From Yoonia sp. (lineage in GTDB: Bacteria; Pseudomonadota; Alphaproteobacteria; Rhodobacterales; Rhodobacteraceae), in assembly GCA_023955335.1 (NCBI GenBank), contig JAGSGF010000029.1:1-39465 (forward strand): 39,465 bases of DNA. The letters run 5' to 3'. The position numbers were made by a program, and so were the translations under genes. Under the pieces are notes generated by a model, which had not been told where the DNA came from, made no database searches, and saw only the letters and a program-made list of their open reading frames with translations. Of this stretch, positions 1-7,363 are shown one piece after another. Positions within the stretch are counted from its first letter, which is position 1; each line of letters begins with the position of its first letter.

Positions 1-2
1 TA

Positions 3-125
3 ATTTGGTGCAGGGTCTGCGATATGGGCGGCATTTTCAACCTGCCGTTTGCACGGCCAGTGACCAAAGCTGTGTTTTGCAACCTTGCCAAGCACCACCT
101 TGACCGCGCAATACTGATATCATGA
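3..125 (+). CDS. Possible 3' end of an unidentified upstream gene
   Basis: A reading frame enters from the left edge and stays open for 40 codons to a TGA at 123-125. That stop overlaps the ATG of the next gene at 122 in an ATGA arrangement, as in translationally coupled genes. The downstream gene has no obvious ribosome binding site, which fits coupling. I do not recognise the fragment, a frame this short can be open by chance, and minus-strand frames here are also open, so this is only a possibility. Confidence 0.25.
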   Translation: MWCRVCDMGGIFNLPFARPVTKAVFCNLAKHHLDRAILIS

Positions 126-412
126 AAAAATTTATCGCCATTCTGGCTCTCGCGGCCTGCACAACACCCCCGCCTCAAACCGCAAAAGGCCCCGTTGGGC
201 AGAGCTTACCGTCAGGCCTTGATGATACCTGTCGGGCTGTCCGGTACCATCCACTACTGAAACAAGACGCAACTGCCTTGGAAAAGGTGCTGATCTTGGG
301 TCCGGTCCGCATTATTCGGCCAAATTCAATTGTAACCCAAGACTACCGGCCCGAACGGATGAATTTCCATATCGACGCGGCGAACCGGATCGGCAAAATT
401 AGCTGTGGCTGA
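122..412 (+). CDS. I78-type peptidase inhibitor family lipoprotein
   Basis: This small 96-residue protein has a short hydrophobic leader with a lipobox-like LALAAC at about residues 8-13, so Cys13 is the likely lipidation site and the mature protein would be periplasmic and membrane-anchored. The body matches the layout of the I78 inhibitor family: a conserved Cys near residue 37, then the block VRIIRPNSIVTQDYRPERMN, then an acidic strand and a terminal CG. Family members are thought to inhibit serine proteases, usually in the periplasm. The partner here is unknown. The start is the only ATG before the leader; no clear Shine-Dalgarno sequence precedes it. The next gene follows after about 200 bases with nothing recognisable in between. 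Confidence 0.72.
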   Translation: MKKFIAILALAACTTPPPQTAKGPVGQSLPSGLDDTCRAVRYHPLLKQDATALEKVLILGPVRIIRPNSIVTQDYRPERMNFHIDAANRIGKISCG

Positions 413-614
413 TGGGGGAATAAGCGAAAGGTCCTGAAAGGGAACACTGGGTGGGGGCTATAACGAACCCCTTCAGAAACCTTGTCGCTATGGGATATCT
501 TTGACCGCCAGCTGTGGCGACATCAGGGACGTTTTGTGACATCTGCGTGGTTCTTTTGAGGCAAGATTACGGCGACGCCTTGCATTCGGCCCCAATCGGC
601 GCAAATCTTATCTT

Positions 615-956
615 ATGACCTCGCAGCCCCCGACCCCGTTCCATCCAGATGCCCCCGAACAAGTGGCGTTTCACCGCACAGAGCTTACTTTGCTCATGGG
701 CCTTTACGGGCGCATGGTCGCTGCGGGGGAATGGCGCGATTACGGTCTGTCGTTCTTGCGCGAGGTGGCTGTGTTTTCAGTGTTCAAACGCACGGCAGAA
801 AACCCGATTTACCGCGTTGAAAAACGCCCCAAGCTGCGCCTGCGCCAAGGGCAATATGCGGTCATTGGAATTGACGGGCAAATATTGAAGCGCGGTAACG
901 ACCTAAAGCAAGTGTTACGCGTTCTTGAGCGCAAATTGATCCGCGTAGTCGATTAA
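615..956 (+). CDS. DUF2794 family protein
   Basis: The 113-residue product has the features of the DUF2794 family, found widely in Alphaproteobacteria: a proline-rich N-terminus, then a central block around residues 20-60 with the motif GEWRDYGL, and a basic C-terminal half (KRPKLRLRQGQYAVIG) ending in a helix. No signal peptide or membrane segment is visible, so it should be cytoplasmic. Its function is unknown. A second overlapping frame at 649-888 is an out-of-frame shadow. The stop codon overlaps the stop of the convergent NlpC/P60 gene, so the two transcripts must run into each other. Family recognition is from memory of conserved blocks. Confidence 0.8.
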   Translation: MTSQPPTPFHPDAPEQVAFHRTELTLLMGLYGRMVAAGEWRDYGLSFLREVAVFSVFKRTAENPIYRVEKRPKLRLRQGQYAVIGIDGQILKRGNDLKQVLRVLERKLIRVVD

Positions 957-1768
957 AGCCGCTTGCGGGCTGTCACGTCCCCATCACCTTGGGCTTTGAT
1001 CCGTAAAATCGCGTTTTTGATCGGTTCATAGACCGTTGCCATGTGATGCGCGTTGGCATGGATGATCGTTGTCTCATCCACCATCAGCCCAACGTGCCCC
1101 TGCCAGAATATCAAATCACCGCGCTGCACGTCGCCGTCAATGTCAGTACCAAGTGCATCACACTGCTGATCGCTGTCAGCCGGACATGAAATACCGCACG
1201 CCAGTAGCCCTGCTGCCACAAGCCCGGAACAGTCGATCCCATAGGTGGAATTTCCACCCCACAGATAAGGCACGCCAAAATGCATCTGCGCGATTGTCAC
1301 GGGGTCACTGAACAGCCGGTCGACCGGACGCAGGTGTGATTTTGGGATATACCCCACGTCCGTCTCGAAAAACTTGCGCCGTTCATCTCGCACTGTGACA
1401 CGCGCCCCAAATGGCAAGCCCATCAGATCAGCGGATTTAAACGTCTCTTCTTGGTACGCATGCGTCGCGGAGGTGCCGACCATATGGGTGGACGTGACTT
1501 GGCGGCCCAGTGTTTCGGTCTGCACATAACCAACATAGCCATCTGCCCCTTGGATAAACGACCATCCATCGCGGTCCTCAAATACTGTGACAGCGGCACC
1601 GCGCAAGAGTTGCCGTTCACGCGGCCCGTCCGGTGCAGATTTCAAATCCACCACGGGCCGGACGACCGACATCTGAACGCCATCGACGAAGTCTTTTGCC
1701 TGCACCTGCCCGCGTAAATTTGTGGCCGCGCCCCGTCCGTTCGCAGCAATCAGGCGGATGTCTGTCAT
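953..1768 (-). CDS. NlpC/P60 family cell-wall hydrolase with SH3 domains
   Basis: This 271-residue protein is a likely gamma-D-glutamyl-meso-diaminopimelate peptidase. Two bacterial SH3-like segments (about residues 32-85 and 95-148) precede a C-terminal NlpC/P60 catalytic domain. The catalytic Cys180 lies in YGIDCSGLV, the first His is His225 in GHVGLMV, and His237 in IIHANAH completes the usual Cys-His-His set. No signal peptide is visible, which is common for this subfamily in Rhodobacteraceae; how it reaches murein is unclear, and murein-peptide recycling in the cytoplasm is an alternative. It starts 4 bases inside the aminopeptidase stop region (1765-1768 overlap), so the two genes are almost certainly co-transcribed and translationally coupled. 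Confidence 0.9.
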   Translation of the reverse strand: MTDIRLIAANGRGAATNLRGQVQAKDFVDGVQMSVVRPVVDLKSAPDGPRERQLLRGAAVTVFEDRDGWSFIQGADGYVGYVQTETLGRQVTSTHMVGTSATHAYQEETFKSADLMGLPFGARVTVRDERRKFFETDVGYIPKSHLRPVDRLFSDPVTIAQMHFGVPYLWGGNSTYGIDCSGLVAAGLLACGISCPADSDQQCDALGTDIDGDVQRGDLIFWQGHVGLMVDETTIIHANAHHMATVYEPIKNAILRIKAQGDGDVTARKRL

Positions 1769-3132
1769 AGATCCAACAAATCTGGCAGCGCCGCAAGGAC
1801 TGCGCGTGCGCCCATGCCAACCCCGCCTTTGGGTCGTGCGGGGGCGGCCGATGGGTTCCAGCCAAAGACATCAAAATGCATATACGGGCTTTCGACAAAG
1901 CGTCGCAGGAACAAGGCCGCTGTGATGCAGCCGGCAAACCCACCTTTTGGCGCATTGTCCAGATCAGCGATCCCCGGTTCGATCATCGCCTCGTAAGGGG
2001 TATGAAATGGCAGACGCCAGACAGGGTCAGCGACAGTGCTCGCAGCTTTGGTCAATGCGTTCGCATGTGCATCATTATCCGTAAAGAACGGCGAGATATC
2101 AGGACCAACAGCAACACGCGCCGCTCCCGTCAGTGTCGCCATCGAAATCACTAAATCAGGTTCATCTTCGTCAGATAGCGTTAGGGCATCGGCCAGCACC
2201 AGACGCCCTTCGGCGTCCGTGTTGTTTATCTCGACGGTCAACCCTTTGCGGCTGGTCAGAATGTCTTGCGGGCGGAACGCATTGCCGTCGATACCGTTTT
2301 CCACGGCAGGCACCAGCACACGCAGTTGCAACGGCAACCCAAGACCCATGATCATATGCGCAAGGCCCATCACGGTCGCAGCGCCACCCATATCCTTTTT
2401 CATAAGGCCCATCGATCCGCCAGGTTTGATGTTCAAACCACCGGTGTCAAAACACACGCCCTTGCCGACCAACGTCAGCTTTGGCCCGGTCGTTCCCCAT
2501 CGCATATCCAGCAAACGTGGGGCACGTGTTGAAGCGCGACCCACGGTATGGATCATCGGGAAATTCGCCGATAGCAGATCGTCGCCTGTGATAACGTTCG
2601 CCTCTGCGTCGTGGTCTTTGGCCAAAGCGCGGAACGCCTCTTCGAGCTCATAAGGGCCCATGTCGGATGCAGGGGTGTTGATCAGGTCGCGGGTCATCGC
2701 CTCTCCGGTGGCAATGATCGCAATGCGGGCGGCATCGACACCCTTGGGTGTGACCAACATCGCAGCAGGTGCAGACGGGCTGATATAATGATCAAATTGA
2801 TAGGATTCGAGCAGCCACCCAAGTGCAGCTTCTTCCAAGTCAGCCACAGGCAATTCCGAAATAATCTGGTAAGTGCCCTGCGGAAGTTTGCGCGCAGCAG
2901 CCCCAATATGAAACCGCCCACGTGCCCGCGATGCTGCAGTGCCATACCCGACAAGCGCACAGGCAATAGTGCCGTCCGCCGACGGAACAGTTATGCACCG
3001 CCCAAGTTGGCCGGTGAAACCCTGCGCCTGCGCCCACGCTTGCGCGTTTTGCGGGATTTGATCCAGATCATCACTCGCGATGACAAAAAGGTCGATCGCA
3101 TCCACATCGGTGTCGGCAAAAGCAAGGGTCAT
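1765..3132 (-). CDS. Leucyl aminopeptidase family protein (M17)
   Basis: The 455-residue product is an M17 cytosolic metallo-aminopeptidase that removes N-terminal amino acids from peptides. The C-terminal catalytic domain carries the hallmark NTDAEGRL at about residues 304-311 and the metal and lysine site GKGVCFDTGGLNIK at about 223-236. Length fits the shorter, monodomain-like alphaproteobacterial branch (PepA is about 500). I chose the internal ATG at 3132, which has a GGAAG ribosome binding site about 8 bases upstream, over an upstream in-frame start at 3189 whose first 19 residues look unlike protein of this family. It overlaps the NlpC/P60 gene, a pairing often seen in this group and suggestive of murein-peptide recycling. 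Confidence 0.9.
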   Translation of the reverse strand: MTLAFADTDVDAIDLFVIASDDLDQIPQNAQAWAQAQGFTGQLGRCITVPSADGTIACALVGYGTAASRARGRFHIGAAARKLPQGTYQIISELPVADLEEAALGWLLESYQFDHYISPSAPAAMLVTPKGVDAARIAIIATGEAMTRDLINTPASDMGPYELEEAFRALAKDHDAEANVITGDDLLSANFPMIHTVGRASTRAPRLLDMRWGTTGPKLTLVGKGVCFDTGGLNIKPGGSMGLMKKDMGGAATVMGLAHMIMGLGLPLQLRVLVPAVENGIDGNAFRPQDILTSRKGLTVEINNTDAEGRLVLADALTLSDEDEPDLVISMATLTGAARVAVGPDISPFFTDNDAHANALTKAASTVADPVWRLPFHTPYEAMIEPGIADLDNAPKGGFAGCITAALFLRRFVESPYMHFDVFGWNPSAAPARPKGGVGMGARAVLAALPDLLDL

Positions 3133-3197
3133 AAAGCATCTTCCACAATTGTTATTGTGACAGACTACCCCACCAACAGGTGGTCGCAAGGGCCAGT

Positions 3198-3632
3198 TTA
3201 ATTTGGACAGCGGTCTCGAAAGGTCCAGATTTCGGTGACGGCAACGTCAAAACCACGCTCCAAACGGGCCATTGTCGCGCTTAAAGCGACGCCATCTGCC
3301 TGTTGTGCCGCTGTTGCAACATGACTTGCAGTCCGAGACACATCCGTCAGACCAATCTGCGACGCGACCTGCGTGATGCGGCGGGCCGGCTTTGCGATAC
3401 GCTCAAATGCATGTTCGACCATGGCCACCTGTAGCGCATCAAGACGGTGCGCAATATCTTCTAACACGCGACAAATCATTTCCTCTGCTTCGGCCTGTCC
3501 TTTGACCGCAAAAATGTGATCCACAGGGGATGGGTCAAGGTGCGCTGTCTGACGGCAATGCAAAACTGACACAGGAACCTGTGGGCGAATGTGCGCAGAT
3601 AAATCTGCAAACTGTGTGTGTTTTTGTTCCAT
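3198..3632 (-). CDS. Hypothetical helical protein, HPt-like in appearance
   Basis: I cannot name this 144-residue protein. The C-terminal half (about residues 75-135) is a run of amphipathic helices rich in Ala, Val and Gln that superficially resembles a histidine-phosphotransfer or helical-bundle fold, but no convincing HPt phosphorylation motif can be seen. The N-terminal half contains two Cys-Arg pairs and a few histidines. There is no signal peptide or membrane span. It lies 65 bases upstream of the aminopeptidase on the same strand, so co-transcription is possible. The carbonic anhydrase operon diverges from its 5' side, leaving a 112-base shared promoter region. Confidence 0.6.
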   Translation of the reverse strand: MEQKHTQFADLSAHIRPQVPVSVLHCRQTAHLDPSPVDHIFAVKGQAEAEEMICRVLEDIAHRLDALQVAMVEHAFERIAKPARRITQVASQIGLTDVSRTASHVATAAQQADGVALSATMARLERGFDVAVTEIWTFRDRCPN

Positions 3633-3744
3633 ACGTGCACACTAGCGCAACTTGGTTTTCAGAAGGTTGAAGTAGACAATTGAAATTTATCCAAATTCAT
3701 GAAAATGCGTATTAACATTGGCAAAACTTCGACGGAGCTTTTAA

Positions 3745-4392
3745 ATGAAATTCGCCCGCCCTGTGCCCGCATATCTGGTCAACCGCTATCACGGTTGGAA
3801 AGCAACGACATTCGCCGAGAACAAAGGCTGGTATCGCCGCCTTGCCGACGAAGGGCAGCGCCCCCGCGCTATGGTCATTTCATGCTGCGACAGCCGCGTG
3901 CACGTCACGGCCATTTTCGGGGCCGACCAAGGCGAGTTCTTTATTCACCGAAACATCGCCAATCTGGTCCCTCCCTATAATCCTGATGGCGAATACCACG
4001 GGACATCGGCCGCTGTGGAATACGCTGTGGCCTCTCTCAAGGTGTCGCATCTGGTGGTGCTGGGCCATTCAGGCTGTGGCGGCGTCGAGGGCTGCTATAA
4101 CATGTGTTCCGGTCATGCACCCGAACTTGAAAGCAAAAGCAGCTTTGTTGGCCGCTGGATGGACATCCTTCGCCCTGGATTTGACCGCCTGCCCAACGGC
4201 ACAGAGGCCGAACGCAAGCATGCGCTAGAAAAACAAGCCGTGCTGATATCGCTCGAAAACCTGATGACATTCCCGTTTATCATAGACGCCGTAAAAAACG
4301 ACACTTTGTCGCTACACGGTGTGTGGAATAACATTGGCGATGGCGGGCTCGAGGTTTATGATCCCAACATCGACGCATTTTCCCCAATTTAA
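3745..4392 (+). CDS. Beta-class carbonic anhydrase
   Basis: This 215-residue enzyme interconverts CO2 and bicarbonate. The zinc ligands of the beta class are all visible: Cys48 in CCDSR (47-51), His108 and Cys111 in GHSGCGG (107-113), with the Asp49-Arg51 dyad that gates the active site. Length and motif spacing are normal for the bacterial beta class. The start at 3745 has GGAG seven bases upstream. The gene leads a tight operon with a bicarbonate transporter (21-base gap) and its PII-like regulator, so its likely job is supplying or equilibrating the bicarbonate pool in the cytoplasm. No signal peptide is present. Confidence 0.95.
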   Translation: MKFARPVPAYLVNRYHGWKATTFAENKGWYRRLADEGQRPRAMVISCCDSRVHVTAIFGADQGEFFIHRNIANLVPPYNPDGEYHGTSAAVEYAVASLKVSHLVVLGHSGCGGVEGCYNMCSGHAPELESKSSFVGRWMDILRPGFDRLPNGTEAERKHALEKQAVLISLENLMTFPFIIDAVKNDTLSLHGVWNNIGDGGLEVYDPNIDAFSPI

Positions 4393-4413
4393 TTTACCAT
4401 AAATGGTCTTGAT

Positions 4414-5391
4414 ATGAACGCGATTTTCGACCTTGCGGTTTCCAACCTGATTTCGCCGATCATTCTAAGCTTTGCCTTGGGCTTGGCTGCGGCATGGGCA
4501 CGATCTGATCTGACAATACCCGAAGCCGTGGCCAAAGGCATGTCGATCTATCTACTGTTTGCAATCGGATTCAAAGGCGGGGCAAGCGTCGCCGCCCACG
4601 GTGTTGACGGCACGCTGCTTGCCGCTGTTGGTGCTGGAATCGTGCTGTCGTTTGGCCTGCCATTTATTGCGTTCGCACTGCTGAAAACCATGACAAGCCT
4701 GTCGCGGACCGATGCCGCTGCTGTTGCCGCGCATTATGGGTCCATCTCGATCGTGACATTCGTGGCCGCCACATCGGTCCTTGAAGGGCGCATGATTGAC
4801 GCCGAAGGATATATGGTCGCCGTCGCCGCCGCGATGGAGGCCCCTGCAATCCTGTCGGCCCTGTGGCTTGTGGCCAAAAGCGGTCAGGGTAGCAAATTCG
4901 ATCCGACCTTGATGCGCGAAATCCTTTTGAACGGGTCTATCGTGCTGTTGGTCGGTGCGTTCGCCATCGGGGTCATCACCGGCGAAAAGGGGCTCGCCGA
5001 GATTGCACCGTTTATTGTCAGCCCGTTCAAAGGCGTGTTGTGCCTGTTCCTGCTGGACATGGGCCTGATCGCTGGGCGCGGATTGCGCCAAGCCAAGGGG
5101 CTGATCAACCTGCAGCTAGTTGCATTTGGGATTGCCATGCCGCTGATCGGCAGCACGATTGGATTGGGTTTTGGGATGCTGATTGGGCTTGGCCTAGGCG
5201 GCACAGTCCTGATGATGGTCCTGGCTGCATCTGCCAGCTACATCGCCGTCCCGGCAGCGATGCGCGTGGCCTTACCCGAAGCAAATCCGACGATCTATCT
5301 GACACTCTCGCTCGGGATCACATTCCCGTTCAACCTGACACTTGGCATCCCGCTGTACCTGACAATGGCGCAATGGGTCACAGGAGGCTAA
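4414..5391 (+). CDS. sbtA: SbtA-type sodium-dependent bicarbonate transporter
   Basis: The 325-residue protein is an integral membrane protein with about ten hydrophobic segments and matches the SbtA (formerly DUF897) family: an N-terminal segment with NLISPIILSFALG, the first-repeat motif FAIGFKGG, and a second inverted repeat beginning near residue 165 with the related LFLLDMGLIAGRG. SbtA in cyanobacteria imports HCO3- with Na+. This version is shorter than the cyanobacterial proteins (about 370 residues), mostly through a shorter central cytoplasmic loop. It sits between carbonic anhydrase and SbtB, with the SbtB ribosome binding site inside its last codons, so transporter and regulator should be made together. 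Confidence 0.9.
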   Translation: MNAIFDLAVSNLISPIILSFALGLAAAWARSDLTIPEAVAKGMSIYLLFAIGFKGGASVAAHGVDGTLLAAVGAGIVLSFGLPFIAFALLKTMTSLSRTDAAAVAAHYGSISIVTFVAATSVLEGRMIDAEGYMVAVAAAMEAPAILSALWLVAKSGQGSKFDPTLMREILLNGSIVLLVGAFAIGVITGEKGLAEIAPFIVSPFKGVLCLFLLDMGLIAGRGLRQAKGLINLQLVAFGIAMPLIGSTIGLGFGMLIGLGLGGTVLMMVLAASASYIAVPAAMRVALPEANPTIYLTLSLGITFPFNLTLGIPLYLTMAQWVTGG

Positions 5392-5394
5392 TCC

Positions 5395-5703
5395 ATGGAA
5401 ATGCATGACGCAAAACGGGTCGAGATCATGATCGAAGCACCCTTGGAACGGCGCCTGACCGACGCGCTGCACGCAGCCGAAGTCACAGGCTTTACCGTGC
5501 TGCCAGTATTGGGTGGATCAGGGCGGTCGGGGCGTTGGTCACGTGACGGGCAAGTGGGCCGCGCAGGCATGGTCGCGGTGATCTGCCTGATTAAGCCGGA
5601 ACGGCTTGATACATTGCTTGATGCAGCATTTGCGGTGGTCGAACCACACATCGGCGTGGTCAGCATCACAGACGCACAGGTTTTGCGGGCCGAAAGGTTT
5701 TAA
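5395..5703 (+). CDS. sbtB: SbtB-like PII family regulator
   Basis: This 102-residue protein fits the PII-like SbtB family, trimeric signalling proteins that bind adenine nucleotides and block SbtA. Visible features are the first beta-alpha unit with the family-typical GFTVLPVLGG (about 32-41), a short T-loop-like stretch rich in Gly, Arg and Ser (about 42-56), and the second half ending in VVSITDAQVLRAERF. It lacks the C-terminal Cys-containing R-loop seen in many cyanobacterial SbtB proteins, so thiol control of its ATPase activity is unlikely here. GGAGG lies seven bases before the ATG at 5395, inside the sbtA 3' end. A terminator-like hairpin follows. Confidence 0.87.
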   Translation: MEMHDAKRVEIMIEAPLERRLTDALHAAEVTGFTVLPVLGGSGRSGRWSRDGQVGRAGMVAVICLIKPERLDTLLDAAFAVVEPHIGVVSITDAQVLRAERF

Positions 5704-5711
5704 CACCCGAA

Positions 5712-5767
5712 CCGCGCCACAATTCATGACGTGTCGTCTTTTTTGTCACCATCGGCGCGGCTTTTTT
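5712..5767 (+). terminator. Candidate terminator after the sbt operon
   Basis: A perfect 7-base stem (CCGCGCC at 5712-5718, GGCGCGG at 5754-5760) is followed at once by CTTTTTT. The loop is long (35 bases), so the structure is weaker than a classic intrinsic terminator, but its place nine bases after the sbtB stop supports the role. Confidence 0.55.
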
Positions 5768-5844
5768 AGTCGCACAAAGTGGTGTGGAATATGCCAACAC
5801 ACGCAGCGCCCAGAGTATCCAGCTTGCCGCGTGGCCTAATAGCC

Positions 5845-5996
5845 ATGATTTGGGTTGCTTGCGGAAGCGGTGTCGCTGCGGGACTGCTGGCATCTTGGCT
5901 CGCAGGTCAAATCTACGACTGGACTGGAAACTCTACGACAGCTCTTTGGGCGGCTGCTGCACTTGGCATTTTGTCTGCGGTCACTGCGCAAAAGGT
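5845..5996 (+). pseudogene. Remnant of an MFS transporter C-terminus
   Basis: In plus frame the stretch reads as one or two transmembrane helices typical of the end of an MFS permease: a Gly-Ser-Gly motif, then LASWLAGQIYDWTGN, then an Ala-rich helix. The open frame continues downstream to 6129 over the end of the convergent regulator, but that part is not transporter-like, and there is no upstream part of the gene. I read it as a fragment left by deletion. A short genuine two-helix protein starting at 5779 or 5845 is the alternative; no ribosome binding site supports it. Confidence 0.5.
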
Positions 5997-6063
5997 TATC
6001 CAGCCACGTTGCATGTACTGTCCGGCCACGCCAGAGCGTTGGTCAACGCCCCCCGACTATCGT

Positions 6064-6384
6064 TCACACGGCACAAAAAAGCCGGTGCAACAGTTCCAAG
6101 ATCTGAGCGACTTCGGTCCCTTTGAGTGAATAATAGATCGTCTGACCCTCGCGGCGCGTTTCGACCAGCCCTGCATCGCGCAGTTTCTTAAGATGGTGCG
6201 ACATTGCAGGCTGCGACAGCTTTGCGCCGGCTGCCAGACTGAGAACGCTCTGCTCTCCCTCTAACAAAATGCAAAGCAGGCGCAGCCGCACGGGTTGCGA
6301 CAACATTTCCATCAGCTTTGCAGCATCAGTGATTTTGGGTTCCAGCTCGGTGATGTCCAACATTTGATAACTTTCTTCTTGCAT
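6064..6384 (-). CDS. ArsR-family persulfide-responsive repressor, SqrR/BigR type
   Basis: This 106-residue winged-helix protein has an ArsR-type fold with the recognition helix around SQPAMSHHLKKLRDAGL (57-73) and the wing around TRREGQTIYYSL. Two cysteines, Cys38 in RLLCILLEGE and Cys104 in HRLFCAV, are 66 residues apart, the same spacing as the sensing cysteines of SqrR and BigR, which form a tetrasulfide or disulfide with sulfane sulfur and release DNA. No ArsR metal-binding CxC motif is present. It is divergent from a sulfur gene set (YeeE, MBL dioxygenase, DUF442, SulP, rhodanese) that is its obvious target. The ATG at 6384 touches the operator; the ATG at 6363 (99 residues) is a possible alternative start. 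Confidence 0.88.
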   Translation of the reverse strand: MQEESYQMLDITELEPKITDAAKLMEMLSQPVRLRLLCILLEGEQSVLSLAAGAKLSQPAMSHHLKKLRDAGLVETRREGQTIYYSLKGTEVAQILELLHRLFCAV

Positions 6385-6416
6385 ATTCGATATCGCTTAT
6401 ATAAGTGACTTCGAAT
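6385..6416. promoter_or_regulatory. Symmetric operator between the SqrR-like gene and the sulfur operon
   Basis: Two nested dyads share one exact centre (6400.5): an inner 10-base palindrome CTTATATAAG at 6396-6405 and outer arms ATTCG (6385-6389) and CGAAT (6412-6416). The position directly upstream of the repressor start and within 65-95 bases of the divergent sulfur operon suggests a site that controls both directions. ATTC/GAAT half-sites fit what I recall of SqrR operators, though the spacing here is wider. Confidence 0.65.
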
Positions 6417-6420
6417 GCAA

Positions 6421-6451
6421 GGTCAATCACATCTTATATCTGTAAGTGACC
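6421..6451. promoter_or_regulatory. Second imperfect dyad, related to the first operator
   Basis: GGTCAATCAC (6421-6430) and GTAAGTGACC (6442-6451) form an imperfect inverted repeat around an AT-rich centre. Its core repeats elements of the neighbouring dyad in the same order (CTTATAT, then AAGTGAC, then TTCG), so this looks like a duplicated or second repressor site just before the YeeE gene. Confidence 0.45.
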
Positions 6452-6478
6452 GTCTTCGTAAACACTATCAGGAGCTTC

Positions 6479-6916
6479 ATGTTGGAAACTGAATTTACAC
6501 CAATAGCGTCACTCATGGGCGGCGCGCTTATCGGACTGTCTGCAGTCATTCTTATGACAAGCCACGGACGGGTCGCTGGAATCAGTGGAATCGTCTCAAG
6601 GATTCTTCCGCCCGCAGTCGACACCAAGGGAATGCCACAGGGCCTTACCTTTATTGCCGGTCTTTTGCTGGCTGCACCATTGTGGTTCGGCATTGCTGGA
6701 CAAGCACCAGTTGTCGCCATTTCAAATAACATGGCGTTGCTTGGCTTAGCCGGCATTCTGGTCGGGTTCGGGTCGGTCCTTGGAAATGGCTGCACAAGCG
6801 GCCACGGCGTATGCGGCATCTCGCGGATGTCAGCGCGTTCAATGATTGCGACCGCAACGTTTATGACAACCGGTGCCGTCACAGTCTTCATCCTTCGTCA
6901 TGTTTTGGGGGGCTAA
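6479..6916 (+). CDS. YeeE/YedE family sulfur transporter, N-terminal half protein
   Basis: This 145-residue membrane protein has four or five hydrophobic segments and the DUF395 signature GNGCTSGHGVCG near residues 105-116, whose cysteines are important for moving thiosulfate or sulfane sulfur in the YeeE/TsuA family. It corresponds to the first half of full-length YeeE proteins; the second half is the next gene, four bases downstream, as in the PmpA/PmpB arrangement. I chose ATG 6479 because AGGAG lies five bases upstream; an in-frame start at 6446 falls in the regulatory region. The likely role is import of sulfane sulfur or thiosulfate across the inner membrane, under control of the divergent SqrR-like repressor. 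Confidence 0.9.
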   Translation: MLETEFTPIASLMGGALIGLSAVILMTSHGRVAGISGIVSRILPPAVDTKGMPQGLTFIAGLLLAAPLWFGIAGQAPVVAISNNMALLGLAGILVGFGSVLGNGCTSGHGVCGISRMSARSMIATATFMTTGAVTVFILRHVLGG

Positions 6917-6920
6917 AACA

Positions 6921-7352
6921 ATGCATTTTTTCAGCACACTTTTTGCAGGCCTCTTTTTTGGAACAGGCTTGATCTTGTCCGGAATGGCAAACCCTACAAA
7001 AGTTCAGAACTTTCTTGATATATTCGGGACTTGGGACCCAAGTTTGGCATTTGTTATGGGCGGTGCAATCCTTGTGACAGCGCCTGGGTTCTGGTTCGCG
7101 CAGAAACGCATCACGCCGTTTTTCCACGACATGTTCCACCTGCCAACACGCAAGGACATCGACGCACGTCTTGTCACTGGTGCCGCAATATTTGGCATCG
7201 GTTGGGGTTTGGGCGGTCTGTGTCCCGGTCCGGCTGTGACATCACTGCCATTTGCCAGTTCAGGCGTCCTCGTATTCGTACCTGCAATGCTTGTGGGAAT
7301 GACACTTGCCAAGTTTACAGCTTTGCCATCGCGCAAAGTTATCACAACCTGA
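6921..7352 (+). CDS. YeeE/YedE family sulfur transporter, C-terminal half protein
   Basis: This is a 143-residue membrane protein with four hydrophobic segments. It begins with the typical second-half motif LFAGLFFGTGLILSGMANPTKV and contains the conserved GLGGLCPGPA (about residues 93-102), with one cysteine likely to act in sulfur relay together with those of its partner. The ATG at 6921 follows the previous stop by four bases, and its ribosome binding site (GGGGGG-rich) lies in the end of the upstream gene, indicating coupled translation and probably a heteromeric transporter. An in-frame upstream start at 6873 would overlap the first gene and is less likely. Confidence 0.9.
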   Translation: MHFFSTLFAGLFFGTGLILSGMANPTKVQNFLDIFGTWDPSLAFVMGGAILVTAPGFWFAQKRITPFFHDMFHLPTRKDIDARLVTGAAIFGIGWGLGGLCPGPAVTSLPFASSGVLVFVPAMLVGMTLAKFTALPSRKVITT

Positions 7353-7363
7353 AAGGAAATCTT

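Noticed and set aside
1069-1311. Numerous overlapping frames inside the minus-strand aminopeptidase and NlpC genes
   Set aside because: They lack ribosome binding sites and family features and overlap genes with clear motifs.
3699-3980. Frame overlapping the carbonic anhydrase start
   Set aside because: It overlaps the well-supported enzyme in another frame, with poor composition.
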